Positions 12,026-22,939 of a stretch of DNA of 64,000 nt are shown in pieces. Origin of the DNA: Guadua angustifolia (Eukaryota; Streptophyta; Magnoliopsida; Poales; Poaceae). The stretch is from contig CM070515.1 of NCBI GenBank assembly GCA_036346375.1, forward strand, positions 15,832,423 through 15,896,422, given 5' to 3'. A program made the position numbers and the translations under genes. Each line of letters opens with the position of its first letter. The first letter of the stretch is position 1. The notes under the pieces are model-generated. The model was not told the origin of the DNA. It searched no databases and worked only from the letters and a program-made list of their open reading frames with translations.

Positions 12026-12624
12026 GAGCATCTCCAGCAGAGCCCCTAAACCAGCTCCTAAACCTTAAAATAGGGAGTTTAGTAAAAAATACAGATCCAG
12101 CAGGGCCCCTAATTCAGCCTCTAAAATTAGGAGGCCCCTAAATTTGCCTTCTCAGCCCCAATTCCCAAGGAGCCCCTAAACCAGCCCCTAAACCTTAAAA
12201 TAGGGAGTTCTTAAAGATACACCAGGAGATTGAAGACAGGGAAATACATGAAAGGCTTCGAGATGATCTTATTGAGTATTTGTGGGCAATTCACAGTAAC
12301 CGTAGTTTGATTCATTGTTGGAGTTTCTATTTATCTATTTATCATGTTTTGAAAATTTTAAATTTAAATTTTAAATATCATGTTTTTAAATTGTAAATGT
12401 TAATATGCTTATGTTTTATGTATTACAAATATTTTTGATTGAATTTTAGTGGTGTCAAATGAAGATTAGACATAGCGGATATGTCAAAATAGGAGATAAA
12501 GTAAAATAGGGCTTGAGATTTAGGGGATGTTCTTTGGACTTGTGCTCAAAACAAGACCCTAAAAATAGGGAGTCCTAAATTCAAAATAGGGCCCTGTTTT
12601 AGGGGCCCTTCTTTGGAGATGCTC
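12026..12624 (+). mobile_element. PIF/Harbinger-type (Tourist-like) element with transposase tail, unit A
   Basis: The ends are inverted repeats GAGCATCTCC and GGAGATGCTC flanked by the 3-bp target duplication TAA (12023-12025 and 12625-12627), the signature of PIF/Harbinger elements. Subterminal CCCCTAAA/TTTAGGGG motifs recur near both ends. At about 12215-12300 the plus strand reads QEIEDREIHERLRDDLIEYL, which resembles the extreme C-terminus of plant Harbinger transposases. It is therefore a deletion derivative of an autonomous element rather than a featureless MITE. Confidence 0.8.
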
Positions 12625-12627
12625 TAA

Positions 12628-13146
12628 CCAATACAAGTCTGGTAAATGTATTGCGATAACTAACCGAGCGGATCGTGGGAAATTGACTAATTTTTATCGA
12701 TAAAAGGCGGTGAGGCACAACTGAATTTAAATGCGTCCAGAAGGGTCAGGTTGACAACGTTGGCGCGCATGGTACGCACGCAGCTCGTGGGTTCTCAATC
12801 AAGATGCAAGTGGGATGCATTATGGGTTGATGTCACATTGCGCATTGACCGCAAACATTTATGCGGGATATTGCGGTAGCCCACAAAAGACTTATGCGGG
12901 CAACGATGCGGCGTCCACAAAACCCACAAAATTACAGTACTTGATAAGTATCCAAACGAAGAGCAGAGAGGTTACAATAATTAAACGAAGAGCAACAAGT
13001 TTACAACCAGAGTTCGACAAAAAACAATCTATATGAACAATGTGATGGTATTATCTGATCATTGCAAGTATGAGATAACATTATCCCATATACAATACCA
13101 GGTGTGAAGTCCAACAGAAGAGCTGCTGGATTTCCAAACTGTTGTG
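12628..13146. other. Unassigned spacer
   Basis: No gene or element is recognised. There is a run of GCGGGATATTGCGG / TATGCGGGCAACG motifs near 12850-12910 and otherwise AT-rich sequence. The unit B counterpart is 19573-20087. Confidence 0.3.
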
Positions 13147-13153
13147 TGGCATT

Positions 13154-13816
13154 TAGGGATGGCAAAAATACCCGTGGGTCCGGATACCCATGGGTACCCG
13201 ACCCGATGGGTCCGGGTCTGGGTCCAAATTTGGACCCACGGGTATATTATTTGGTCCGTGCAGGTCGGGTCGGTCCGGTCTCATTTTGGACCGTGGGTAC
13301 TAAACCGGACCAAATATTGAAATAATATATTCACGTGAAGGATAGAAGGAGCACAAGCTAGTGCGTGGCGCGTTGGTAGCACACTTGCGCATGAGCTAGC
13401 CGATCGTGAGTTCGAATCTGCTGGCCTTGATTTTGCCATTCCATCTCTTTTCAAGTTGGCGGGTTGGTAGCGTTGGTAGTCGATGGCGCGGATGTGATCG
13501 TCCTCTTTTTAGTGGGTGGGCTCTCCTTTCCTTGGCGGATCGTGCCGTTCTATTGGGCGGAGTTCGGGCCCATCGTGTTGAGCCACGCCATGTCACGAAG
13601 GCTCCGACTCCCATACATTGCCCATGCCAGCCAAAAAAGTAACCAACCGCTGCTTCTTGCGACTTGGTCCGGTACCCATTCGGTCCGGTACCGTCGGGTC
13701 CGGTGCAGGTCAAGTTTGGACCCGTGACTAACTTCGGTCCGGTCCGGGTCCAACTTTCGGGTTTGGTCGGGTCCACGGAGGTGGACCGGAGGTACCGGAC
13801 CCGTTGCCATCCCTAG
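13154..13816. mobile_element. hAT-like element with GGTCCGG repeats and a tRNA-like core, unit A
   Basis: The ends are TAGGGATGGCAA and its complement TTGCCATCCCTA. TGGCATT flanks both sides (13147-13153 and 13819-13825), offset by a few bases on the right, which fits a short hAT-type target duplication. Both arms are packed with GGTCCGG/GGGTCC and their complements. Between them, about 13361-13425, lies a tRNA-like stretch with GGCGCGTTGGTAGC (A-box-like) and GTGAGTTCGAATC (B-box-like). No transposase is present. Confidence 0.6.
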
Positions 13817-14174
13817 ACTGGCATTCTTCTTCTTTTTCTTAGGAGTAGACTTCGCTATACCAGGGCAGGTACCATTGATAGCTTCACCATAAAAATGATT
13901 TGCCATAGCTCCATCAGTCGTCGTCTTCTTCTGGTTAGGTTGTTCTCCCTTTTGGCCCTCATCTTTGAGCACATGGCTTGTTGATATCACATTTGTGCCA
14001 TTAGACCTCCACTTTCTTAAGCATTTCTGGCACCATTGCTTCCAGAGAAGCATAGGATTCCTGGACTGTACACACTGGGCAGCAATTCCTTTGGCAAATC
14101 AACCGCCTTCTGAACAAGCAAGATCCCACCCAAGTTGGTGTAGGGGTGACAGTATTTGCTCTTCTTCCGCTCGC

Positions 14175-14819
14175 TTAGCGGACAACCCCGGCCAGGTCAC
14201 TGTCCTTCTTCACAATCTCGTCCTCCTCTGCACCGAGCTCCTCCATGAGGGCGGCGACGCTACGCTTCTTTTGGGCTGGCGTCTCCTTCGGTCTCTCCAA
14301 TGCCTTGTCGTCATCCCAATCGGCAACGTCTTTGTCTTCTCCAGCAGGCACATCAAGATAAATCTTGTCGACGAGGTCATCGATTGGGCAGCGTGGGTAG
14401 TACCCCGCGCCACCCGGACCCCAATCCACAGTGAGCACACGGACCCAGCTCTTGAGCCTGGCGTGGTCCAGCAAGCCGACGGACGAGACGTCAAGCGTGG
14501 CGTCGCGGAGGGAGGCAAGGAACTCCGATGGCTCCAGGTTGGCGACGCCGATGGTGTCGTTGGTCTCGGGAGGAGATGGGGCGCAGGCGCAGGTGAGGTC
14601 CTTGTGGAGGAGCGCGGCGGCGTGCGCGTAGGCCTCCTCGACGGCCGCGACGAAGACGCGAGCACGGCTGCCTCGGGCCATGCCGTCGGCGGCGGGGTCG
14701 GCGAAGCGTCTGAGTTGGGTGGCACAGCGCGTGTCGTGATGGGCATCCCCGAAGCAAGCGAAGGACTGGAGTCTGGAGAAGAGATGCGGTGCGGAGAAGC
14801 GGACATGAGTGGGTTTCAT
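14175..14819 (-). CDS. Unrecognised 214-residue frame, open in unit A
   Basis: The minus-strand frame opens with MKPTHVRFS and ends near GDLAGVV-type sequence at 14175. It is GC-rich with codon use like a grass gene. The middle contains SWVRVLTVDWGPGG and PIDDLVDKIYLDV, and the C-terminal part is charged and helical (PKETPAQKKRSVAALMEELG, then EEDEIVKKD). There is no signal peptide and no domain I can name. It sits between hAT-like ends (a TAGGGATGAAAGTGG-type terminus, minus strand, ends at about 14936), so it may be a gene piece captured by an element. The duplicate in unit B is frameshifted. Function unknown; expression doubtful. Confidence 0.4.
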   Translation of the reverse strand: MKPTHVRFSAPHLFSRLQSFACFGDAHHDTRCATQLRRFADPAADGMARGSRARVFVAAVEEAYAHAAALLHKDLTCACAPSPPETNDTIGVANLEPSEFLASLRDATLDVSSVGLLDHARLKSWVRVLTVDWGPGGAGYYPRCPIDDLVDKIYLDVPAGEDKDVADWDDDKALERPKETPAQKKRSVAALMEELGAEEDEIVKKDSDLAGVVR

Positions 14820-14847
14820 GGGCTGGGAGGCCAGCGCCGCTTAATAA

Positions 14848-14876
14848 ATGAAGTGGGCTGTGGATGCCCACTTCAT
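14848..14876. repeat. Perfect 11-bp inverted repeat
   Basis: ATGAAGTGGGC and GCCCACTTCAT flank a 7-base spacer, TGTGGAT, just upstream of the start of the minus-strand frame. The same hairpin is kept in unit B at 21751-21779. Confidence 0.85.
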
Positions 14877-14937
14877 GATTTATATGGGTTAAAATAAGCG
14901 GACAAGCGGACAGCCCGCGACCACTTTCATCCCTAGT

Positions 14938-15397
14938 TCTCAACACCATTGCCCTTCAAAGACACCGGCCAGTCTTACTCAAACGAGAAAGGGCAGAAGA
15001 GATGTCAGCCCATGCCAGTATGACACCACGTACTTGGCCTCCTTAGGCGCGATGGTGGATGCGGCCCCCGCTCACCCAGCCGTTGCTCACCGTGTCGCGT
15101 GGAAGGAGAGAAACCTCTTGGTCTCACACAGCATCACGGCCAGTCGCACCGGTGCCAGCGTGAGCGCTTCAACATCGATCGCCGCGTGGCAGTTCATATC
15201 AACATGGTCGGGACCCGTACGTGGTTTCTTGCATGGAGGTGTTGCCGATCGAGAGCCATACGACCCAGTGCGCATATCACACAGTCAGACGAGTACGTCG
15301 AGCTGGGGGAGACATGGCGCGCGCGGTCTTTACCGAGGAAGGCGTGCCACCTCTTTGCCTTGATGGCAAAGCCGACCAGGTAGACGTCTTCGGCCGT
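14938..15397. other. GC-rich unassigned DNA
   Basis: This stretch and its duplicate 21841-22300 are almost identical, unlike most of the duplication. Short frames exist on both strands, the longest about 109 residues at 15034-15363 on the plus strand, with no recognisable domain. It may be gene-derived. Confidence 0.3.
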
Positions 15398-15405
15398 GGT
15401 ACGTC

Positions 15406-16017
15406 TAGGGGTGAAAACGAGTCGGATACAGACGGGTAGTAGGTTATCTTATATCCTACCTTAATATTTTTTCCCGGATCTGGACAGATCTGGTAATGAA
15501 AATACAGGACGGATACGGGTATGGATACGGGTATTTACGGAACGGGTAAACAACGGGTACCGGGTATTAACGAGCGGGTAAAAAACGAGTATCGGATATT
15601 TTGTCGGATAGTACGCGAAATAGGTAGAATGAGAATATGTGATGAAACATATAGTTCAATAATCACGTAGTTTAACATATATAGTAGTCCAAGTAAAACA
15701 TAATCCAACATAGAGTTCAAAATAAGACTTATAGAGTCCAATTAATACATAACCCAACAATAACAGAGTCCAACAAAGATACATAGAGTCCAACATAGTC
15801 TAACACATAGATAATCGGTGCGAAAATGCAAAAAGATCGGTGCCGTGCTTGACCCGTTTATCTCGGGTAGTATCGGATCTTGCTCATCCGTATCCTACCC
15901 GTGCCGCATGCATCGATCGAATGCAGTGCGGATACTACCCGTTTATTCTGATACGGGTACTACCCATCTGTTTGGATAATTTTTCTTCGGATCGAATCGG
16001 CTCGAAAATTACCCGAC
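15406..16017. mobile_element. hAT-like element rich in ACGGGTA, right end cut by duplication joint (unit A)
   Basis: It starts TAGGGGTGAAAACG after GGTACGTC (15398-15405). Both halves carry ACGGGTA/TACCCGT iterations around an AT-rich middle. It stops at ACCCGACCC, where the D1 joint replaces the last 14 or so bases of the element seen in unit B. Confidence 0.75.
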
Positions 16018-16424
16018 CCGTTTCAAAGGCGCGCCGTAATAAATGCTTTGTCGCTCAGAATCCCTATAAATACCCTCTCACACGAAGGATTGAGGGTTCG
16101 ACTTCACTTATTATCTTCACTTGTCGCGAAAGCTTGCCACGGTGAACTTGGAGGGTCATCCTAGAACCATCCAGGCTCCCCGAGCAAGCGTGTTGTAATC
16201 ATCCTTCACATAGTGGTGCAATCACTGGACGTAGGGTTGTTATCTCCCTTGCGAGAGGCCCGAACCAGATCAAAGAGACCTCCCTGTCCACTCACGATCG
16301 CCTTAGCCACCTCGTTTGTAGCTCCCAGAGACCTCGGACGCTATACCCCCGCAAAAAAGGGCCTTAGGTTGATCCTCATTCAACAAGTAAGCTCTACGGG
16401 GACCGGTTCACAAATCGTCGACAG

Positions 16425-17865
16425 TCCTCTATGTCATAGGTTTGTATCTCCTTTGAGTTCCATCTTCTTAATGGTACTATGTGGTTGGTCCTACCACATC
16501 TTCCTTCTTCTAACAAGCAAGCACCTTCGACTTTACGCTCTGTTAGATTGTATAATCGTCTTTACAGTTCCACACATAATTGCAATTGAGATCTGATTAC
16601 CAACTGTTGATGAACCGATTTCCTTCTCCTGATTAAGATTTTTTAAAAAAATCTCCTATTGTTTGTCCTTTTTTTAGGTTTACCCATTAATCGGTATCCT
16701 CTATTGCTCCAGATACTTTTCATGACTACCCGCCCTTTGTAAGTAATTCATATGATTCCATCTCAAAATGATACCTTACAACCTTCGAGTTCAAGCGACC
16801 TGTAGATATTAGATTCTTCTTTATGCCAGGAACATATCGAACTCCCGTCAATACATGATGTGCTTCATCATACATCTTCAATGTAGCCATTCTCACCTCA
16901 GTAATTGCATACTCCTTGCAATCAACCAAGTGAACAGTTCTATGTGCGGTATAGAGATCCTTTATCAAACATCTCCTCACGAACATATATGAAAGCAACA
17001 ACTTGAATTTAATATCCATCCATGAGAAATACCTAATTGACTGATGAGAAGTACGTCCGAGTCATCTTTTGCTACCGCCATTGAGTATGTACTCTTCATT
17101 TGCTTCGAACTCGGACTATCATTTATCATATGACCTTCCTCGTCATATAGATAACATGCACATGTGCCCTTACTCTTGCCTTTCTTCTTCCTATAACTCT
17201 TGCTTTTGCCTAAAACACCTACTGTAACTAATGCTTAATTACCCCATGATAAAGATTCAGATGACTTTTTCAACGACTCTGCCTCCAATAGATATGTGAC
17301 TATCTCATTAAAGTTAAGAATGCTTTTTTGACAAGAATATTCATCACCAATTGTTCCCATGATGGCGGTAGAAATGATGCTGGTATAACGACTTTATCAT
17401 TCTCCTCAATTTTCTTATCCATACTAATCAAATGTGTGATAAGCTTGTTGAAGATATTGATATGATCAACAAACTGTGTACCTTCCTCCATGCACAACGT
17501 GTATAGTTGTCGCTTTATCACCCACTGGTTTGTCAGTGACTTTGCTATATTCAATGAATTCTCCTTAATTACTAAGTATTTTACCTCATCAGAGAGACAT
17601 AGACAGATGGTACTGACAGCCTTCAGCTCCATCACCTTTCAGTCTTCAGCGGATGTCTTTTTTGGTTTGTTCCTTTCAGGAGCAGTGATTAACTCTTGCT
17701 AAATAAAGACCTCTTTCACCACATATTGCCACACGTTGAAATTTCCTCTACCATCAAATTTCTCTACTTGATTCCACATCGTCAACATCAATCTTTATTT
17801 TTTGCCACCTGATGTTTTCCTGACCTTCTCACAAATCTAATTAATCCGCCCTGCTCGATACCACT
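16425..17865 (-). pseudogene. Decayed copia retrotransposon, gag to pre-integrase region (unit B)
   Basis: Second copy of the copia remnant. The gag part is better preserved here: 17300-17635 reads continuously through CMEEGTQFVDHINIFNKL, KKIEENDKVVIPASFLPP and LVKKAFLTLMR, the normal copia gag pattern (small hydrophobic segment, SLP-like motif before the C-terminal helix). The pre-integrase part at 16726-17019 retains VRYVPGIKKNLIS. Differences from unit A are clusters of small indels. No functional element is present. Confidence 0.8.
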
Positions 17866-18968
17866 TGTTATACTTTGATAATCCTTCTTATGCAGCTAGC
17901 CTATCGGATTGGATCAAAGTTTTATGAGATATGGCACTTAACGCATGCGGTCTCAAGAACAAAGCGATGAATCACAGAGAGAACCAAAATAACGACATTG
18001 AAGCAACCACAATGAGAAAAAAATATTTGACAAAGCCGATCAAGAAATTTTTAAGCACAACCTAAAAAAAGTACAAGGTATTGTTACTCGAAACTTTTAG
18101 GACCCTCGGATCCTTGACTTATACAAGAATTTAGTGCTAAAAATTTTTCTAGTCTCTAATCCTCTCGTGCATCTTTTACTCTGAATGAGTTGGCTTGTGT
18201 CTTTTATTTGTTTGGGTTCTCTATGACCTCTTAGATTTATATATTCTAGTTCTACTCCTAAAGCAAATAAGAATTCTACTCCTATAATAAGATTAGGAAT
18301 CATAATCCTACTAGAATTCGTCTAGGGTACCTTTTCAAATCATAAAAGACTAGATACGAGTATTTGGCGCTTCTTTCTGTACCAAAGTGTAGTGTGACAT
18401 GGAACCGTAGTTTCATTTTTGTGTGCTAGCTTAATCATCTATGTGAATTGTGAAGTGACGAAGCAAGGCTCTGAACATCCGAAACAGTTGTTGCTGCCCA
18501 ACTCTATTCAAGACGTGACTTTTCTGGACTGAAGATGGAGCTCTGATTGTTTGTGGATTGGAACTGATGGAGTTTCAGAGGTGATCTTGATGCCCAGCTC
18601 TGTTGGAACCATCTGGACCTTGTAGTTCTTGTTGAATTGTTGGTAGCACATTGCAGCTGAAAACTTTTAACTCCCTGTTAAGTTGTACTGGTATGTAATT
18701 AATCTGTAGCACTTACTAAAGGCTGCCTTCTATTTTTGAGAAAATCTTTTTGTGCCGTTGGATGTTGCCCGTTTCCCCGATCCACCATTACGGCACGTAG
18801 TTAATGCAATGAGACTTTCCTCTCATTTTTTTTATGCAAACCGTATTTTAGTGGTTAAAGTTTTGAAAGTTTAACCGTACATTTTCTAAGACGGCATATT
18901 TGTGACTTCCATCACATTGTCAGTCCAGCTAAAATGAGTTCCATTGGCAACTAATTAGAGTTATGTAA

Positions 18969-19569
18969 GAGCATCTCCAGCAGAGCCCCTAAACCACTCT
19001 CCTAAACCTTAAAATAGGGAGTTTAGTAAAAAATATAGATCCAGCAGAGCCCCTAATCCAGCCTCTAAATTAGGAGGCCCCTAAATTTGCCTCCTCAGCC
19101 TCAATTCCCAAGGAGCCCCTAAACCAACCTCTAAACCTTAAAATAGGGAGTTCTTAAAGATACACGAGGAGATTGAAGACAGGGAAATACATGAGAGGCT
19201 TCGAGATGATCTTATTGAGTATTTGTGGGCAATTCACAGCGCTTCGTAGTTTGATTCATTGTTCGGAGTTTCTATTTATCTATTTATCATGTTTTGAAAA
19301 TTTTAAATTTAAATTTTAAATATCATGTTTTTAAATTGTAAATGTTAATATGCTTATGTTTTATGTATTACAAATATTTTTGATTGAATTTTAGTGGTGT
19401 CAAATGAAGATTAGACATAGCGGATATGTCAAAATAGGAGATAAAGTAAAATAGGGCCGAGATTTAGGGATGTTCTTGGACTTGTGCTCTAAAAACAAGA
19501 CCCTAAAAATAGGGGAGTCCTAAATTCAAAATAGGGGCCCTGCTTTAGGGGCCCTTCTTTGAGATGCTC
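18969..19569 (+). mobile_element. PIF/Harbinger-type element with transposase tail, unit B
   Basis: Duplicate of the element in unit A with the same TAA flanks (18966-18968, 19570-19572) and the same transposase tail near 19160-19240. Small differences lie mainly in the CCAGC/CAGC and GGGG stretches near the ends. Confidence 0.8.
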
Positions 19570-20094
19570 TAACCAATACAAGTCGGTAAATGTATTGCAA
19601 GAATTAACGAGCGAGCGTATGTGGGAAATTGCTAATTTTTATCGATAAAGACAGACTGAGGCACAACTGAATTTCGTCGTCCGAAGGGTCAGGTTGACAA
19701 CGTTGAGCGCACGCAGGCACGCAGCTCGTGGGTTCTCAATCAAGATGCAAGTGGGATGCATTATGGGTTGATGTCACATTGCGCGTGATTGATCAAAACA
19801 TTTATGCGGGATATTGCGGTAGCCCGCAAAAGACTTATGCGGGCAATGCGGCGTCCACAAAACCCACAAAATTACAGTACTTGATAAGTATCCAAACGAA
19901 GAGCAGAGAGGTTACAATAATTAAACGAAGAGCAACAAGTTTACAACCAGAGTTCGACAAAAAACAATCTATATGAACAATGTGATGGTATTATCTGATC
20001 ATTGCAAGTATGAGATAACATTATCCCATATACAATACTGGTGTGAAGTCCAATGTAAGAGTCAGTTCCGGATTTCCAAACTGCTAGTGGCATT

Positions 20095-20743
20095 TAGGAT
20101 GGCAAAAATACCCGTGGGTCCGGATATCCATGGGTACCCGACCCGATGGTCCGGTCCAGGTCCAAATTTGACCCACGGGTATATTATTTCGTCCGTCCGG
20201 GTCCGTCCGTCCGGTCTCATTTTGGACCGTGGTACCTAAACCGGACCGAAATATTGAAATAATATATTCACGTGAAGGATAGAAGGAGCACAAGCTAGTG
20301 CGTGGGCGTTAGGTAGCACACTTGGCGCATGAGCTAGCCGATCGTGAGTTCGAATCCGGGCGCAGATTTTGCCATTCCATCTCTTTTCAAGTTGGCGGGT
20401 TGGCGTAGGTAGTCCAAAGGATGCCAGGATGTGATCGCCCTCTTTTTAGTGGGTGGGCTCTCCTTTCTTGGCAGATCGTGCCGCTCTATTGGGCCGGAGT
20501 TCGGGCCCATCGTGTTGGGCCACGCCATGTCACGAAGGTCTCGACTCCCATACATTGCCCCGCAGCCGCAAAGTAACCAACCGCCATCTGGGACTTCGGT
20601 CCGGTACCCATTCCGTCCGCACCGTCTGGTCCGGTCCGGTCAAGTTTGGACCTGTGACTAACTTCGGTCCGGTCCGGGTCCAACTTTCGTTTCGGTCCGG
20701 GTCCACGGAGGCTGGACCCGGAGGTACTCGACCGCCATCCCTA
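20095..20743. mobile_element. hAT-like element with GGTCCGG repeats and a tRNA-like core, unit B
   Basis: Duplicate of the unit A element, with ends TAGGATGGCAA and CGCCATCCCTAG. GGCATT lies on both sides (20089-20094 and 20747-20752). The tRNA-like core is at about 20299-20360. It differs from unit A by many 1-3 base indels in the GGTCCGG tracts. Confidence 0.6.
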
Positions 20744-21075
20744 GACGGCATTCTTCTTTTTCTTAGGAGTAGACTTCACTATACCAGTAAGGTGTACCAT
20801 TGATAGCTTCACCATAAAAATGATTTGCCATAGCTCCATCAATCGTCGTCTTCTTCTCGTTAGGTTGTTCTCCTTTTGGCCCTCATCTTTGAGCACATGG
20901 CTTGTTGATATCACATTTGTGCCATTAGACCTCCACTTTCTTAAGCATTTTCGCACCATTGCTTCCAGAGAAGCATAGGATTCTGGACTGTACACACTGC
21001 AGCAATTCCTTTGGCAAATCAACCGCTTCCGAACAAGCAAGATCCCACCCAAGTTGGTGTAGGGGTGACAGTATT

Positions 21076-21722
21076 TGCTCTTCTTCGCTTCCGCCATGGA
21101 CAACCTGGCCCAAAGGTCAGCTGTCCTTCTTCACAATCTCGCCCTCCTTCGACCGAAAGCCTCCATGAGGGCGGCGACGCTTACGCTTTTTTGAATGGGC
21201 GTCTCCTTCGGTCTCTCCAATGCCTTGTCGTCATCCCAATCGGCAACGCTCTTTGTCTTCCAAAGAGCACATCAAGATAAATCTTGTCGACGAGGTCATC
21301 GATTGGGCAGCGTGGGTAGTACCGCGCCACCCGGACCCCAATCCACGGTGAGCACACGGACCCAGCTCTTGAGCTCCGGCGTGGTCCAAGAAGCCGACGG
21401 ACGAGACGCAGCGTGGCGTCGCGGAGGGAGGCAAGGAACTCCGATGGTTCCGTGTTGGCGACGCCGATGGTGTCGTTGGTCTCGGAGGAGATGGGGCGCA
21501 GCGCAGTGAGGTCCTTGTGGAGGAGCGCGGCGGCGGCGCGTGAGGCCTCCTCGACGGCGCGACGAAGACGCGAGCACGGCTGCTCGGCCATGCCGTCGGC
21601 CGGCGGGCGGCCCTCCGAGTTGGGTGGCACAGCCACGGTCGTGATGGGCATCCCGAAGCAAGCGAAGGATCGAGTCTGGAGAAGAGATGCGGTGCGGAGA
21701 AGCGGACATGAGTGGGTTTCAT
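21076..21722 (-). pseudogene. Unit B copy of the unrecognised 214-residue frame, frameshifted
   Basis: The same start (MKPTHVRFS) is present at 21722, but small indels shift the frame early, so the homologous protein is split over several frames. SWVRVLTVDWGPGG and IYLDV-like segments survive in pieces. Indels fall in GC-rich runs, so some may be consensus errors and not real mutations. Confidence 0.45.
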
Positions 21723-22308
21723 GGGCTGGGAGGCCAGCGCCGCTTAATAAATGAAGTGGGCTGTGGATGCCCACTTCATGATTTATATGGGTTAAAATAA
21801 GCGGACAAGCGGACAGCCCGCGACCACTTTCATCCCTAGTTCTCAACACCATTGCCCTTCAAAGACACCGGCCAGTCTTACTCAAACGAGAAAGGGCAGA
21901 AGAGATGTCAGCCCATGCCAGTATGACACCACGTACTTGGCCTCCTTAGGCGCGATGGTGGATGCGGCCCCCGCTCACCCAGCCGTTGCTCACCGTGTCG
22001 CGTGGAAGGAGAGAAACCTCTTGGTCTCACACAGCATCACGGCCAGTCGCACCGGTGCCAGCGTGAGCGCTTCAACATCGATCGCCGCGTGGCAGTTCAT
22101 ATCAACATGGTCGGGACCCGTACGTGGTTTCTTGCATGGAGGTGTTGCCGATCGAGAGCCATACGACCCAGTGCGCATATCACACAGTCAGACGAGTACG
22201 TCGAGCTGGGGGAGACATGGCGCGCGCGGTCTTTACCGAGGAAGGCGTGCCACCTCTTTGCCTTGATGGCAAAGCCGACCAGGTAGACGTCTTCGGCCGT
22301 GGTACGTC

Positions 22309-22931
22309 TAGGGGTGAAAACGAGTCGGATACAGACGGGTAGTAGGTTATCTTATATCCTACCTTAATATTTTTTTCCCGGATACGGGACAGGTACGGGT
22401 AATGAAAATACAGGACGGATACGGGTATGGATACGGGTATTTACGGAACGGGTAAACAACGGTACCGGTATTAACGAAGCGGTAAAAAACGAGTATCGGA
22501 TATTTTGTCGGATAGTACGCTAAATAGGTAGAATGAGAATATGTGATGAAACATATAGTTCAATAATCACGTAGTTTAACATATATAGTAGTCCAAGTAA
22601 AACATAATCCAACATAGAGTTCAAAATAAGACTTATAGAGTCCAATTAATACATAACCCAACAATAACAGAGTCCAACAAAGATACATAGAGTCCAACAT
22701 AGTCTAACACATAGATAATCGGCACGAAAATGCAAAAAGATCGGCACCAGATTGACCCGCTTTTATCTGTAGTATCGGATATCGCTCATCCCGTATCCTA
22801 CCCGCACCGCATGCATCCGATCGGCACGGCACGGATACTACCCGCTTATTTTGATACGGTACTACCCATCTGTTTCGGATAATTTTTCTTTGGATCGACA
22901 CGGCCGAAATTACCCGACCCTGCCACCCCTA
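22309..22931. mobile_element. Complete hAT-like element rich in ACGGGTA (unit B)
   Basis: The ends TAGGGGTG and CACCCCTA are perfect complements and are flanked by the identical 8-mer GGTACGTC at 22301-22308 and 22932-22939, the target duplication size of hAT elements. The 623-base body has no transposase frame. The AT-rich centre contains repeated AGTCCAACA/ATAGAGTCCAA phrases. Confidence 0.85.
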
Positions 22932-22939
22932 GGTACGTC

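Larger units (their letters stand above)
9064..16024 (+). repeat. Tandem duplication D1, unit A (about 6.95 kb)
   Basis: The stretch from the middle of the gypsy-type LTR to near the right end of a hAT-like element is repeated directly downstream with a shift of about 6.90-6.96 kb. For example, the region after CAACACCATTGCCC at 14941 recurs at 21844. Stretches from about 14770 to 15480 are nearly identical base for base. The joint reads ACCCGACCC then GTTTCAAAGGCGCGCC at about 16012-16033. Confidence 0.93.
16025..22917 (+). repeat. Tandem duplication D1, unit B (about 6.9 kb)
   Basis: Second copy in the same orientation, with the same order of contents: partial LTR, copia remnant, Harbinger-type element, hAT-like element with GGTCC repeats, unknown frame, hAT-like element. 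Unit B continues past the breakpoint into the true right end of the last hAT-like element, so it holds the original right junction while unit A holds the original left one. Confidence 0.93.

Noticed and set aside
14934..14940. A full hAT element ending at TTTCATCCCTAG and carrying the 214-residue frame
   Set aside because: The matching left end TAGGGATGAAAGTGG was not found, so the element cannot be delimited.
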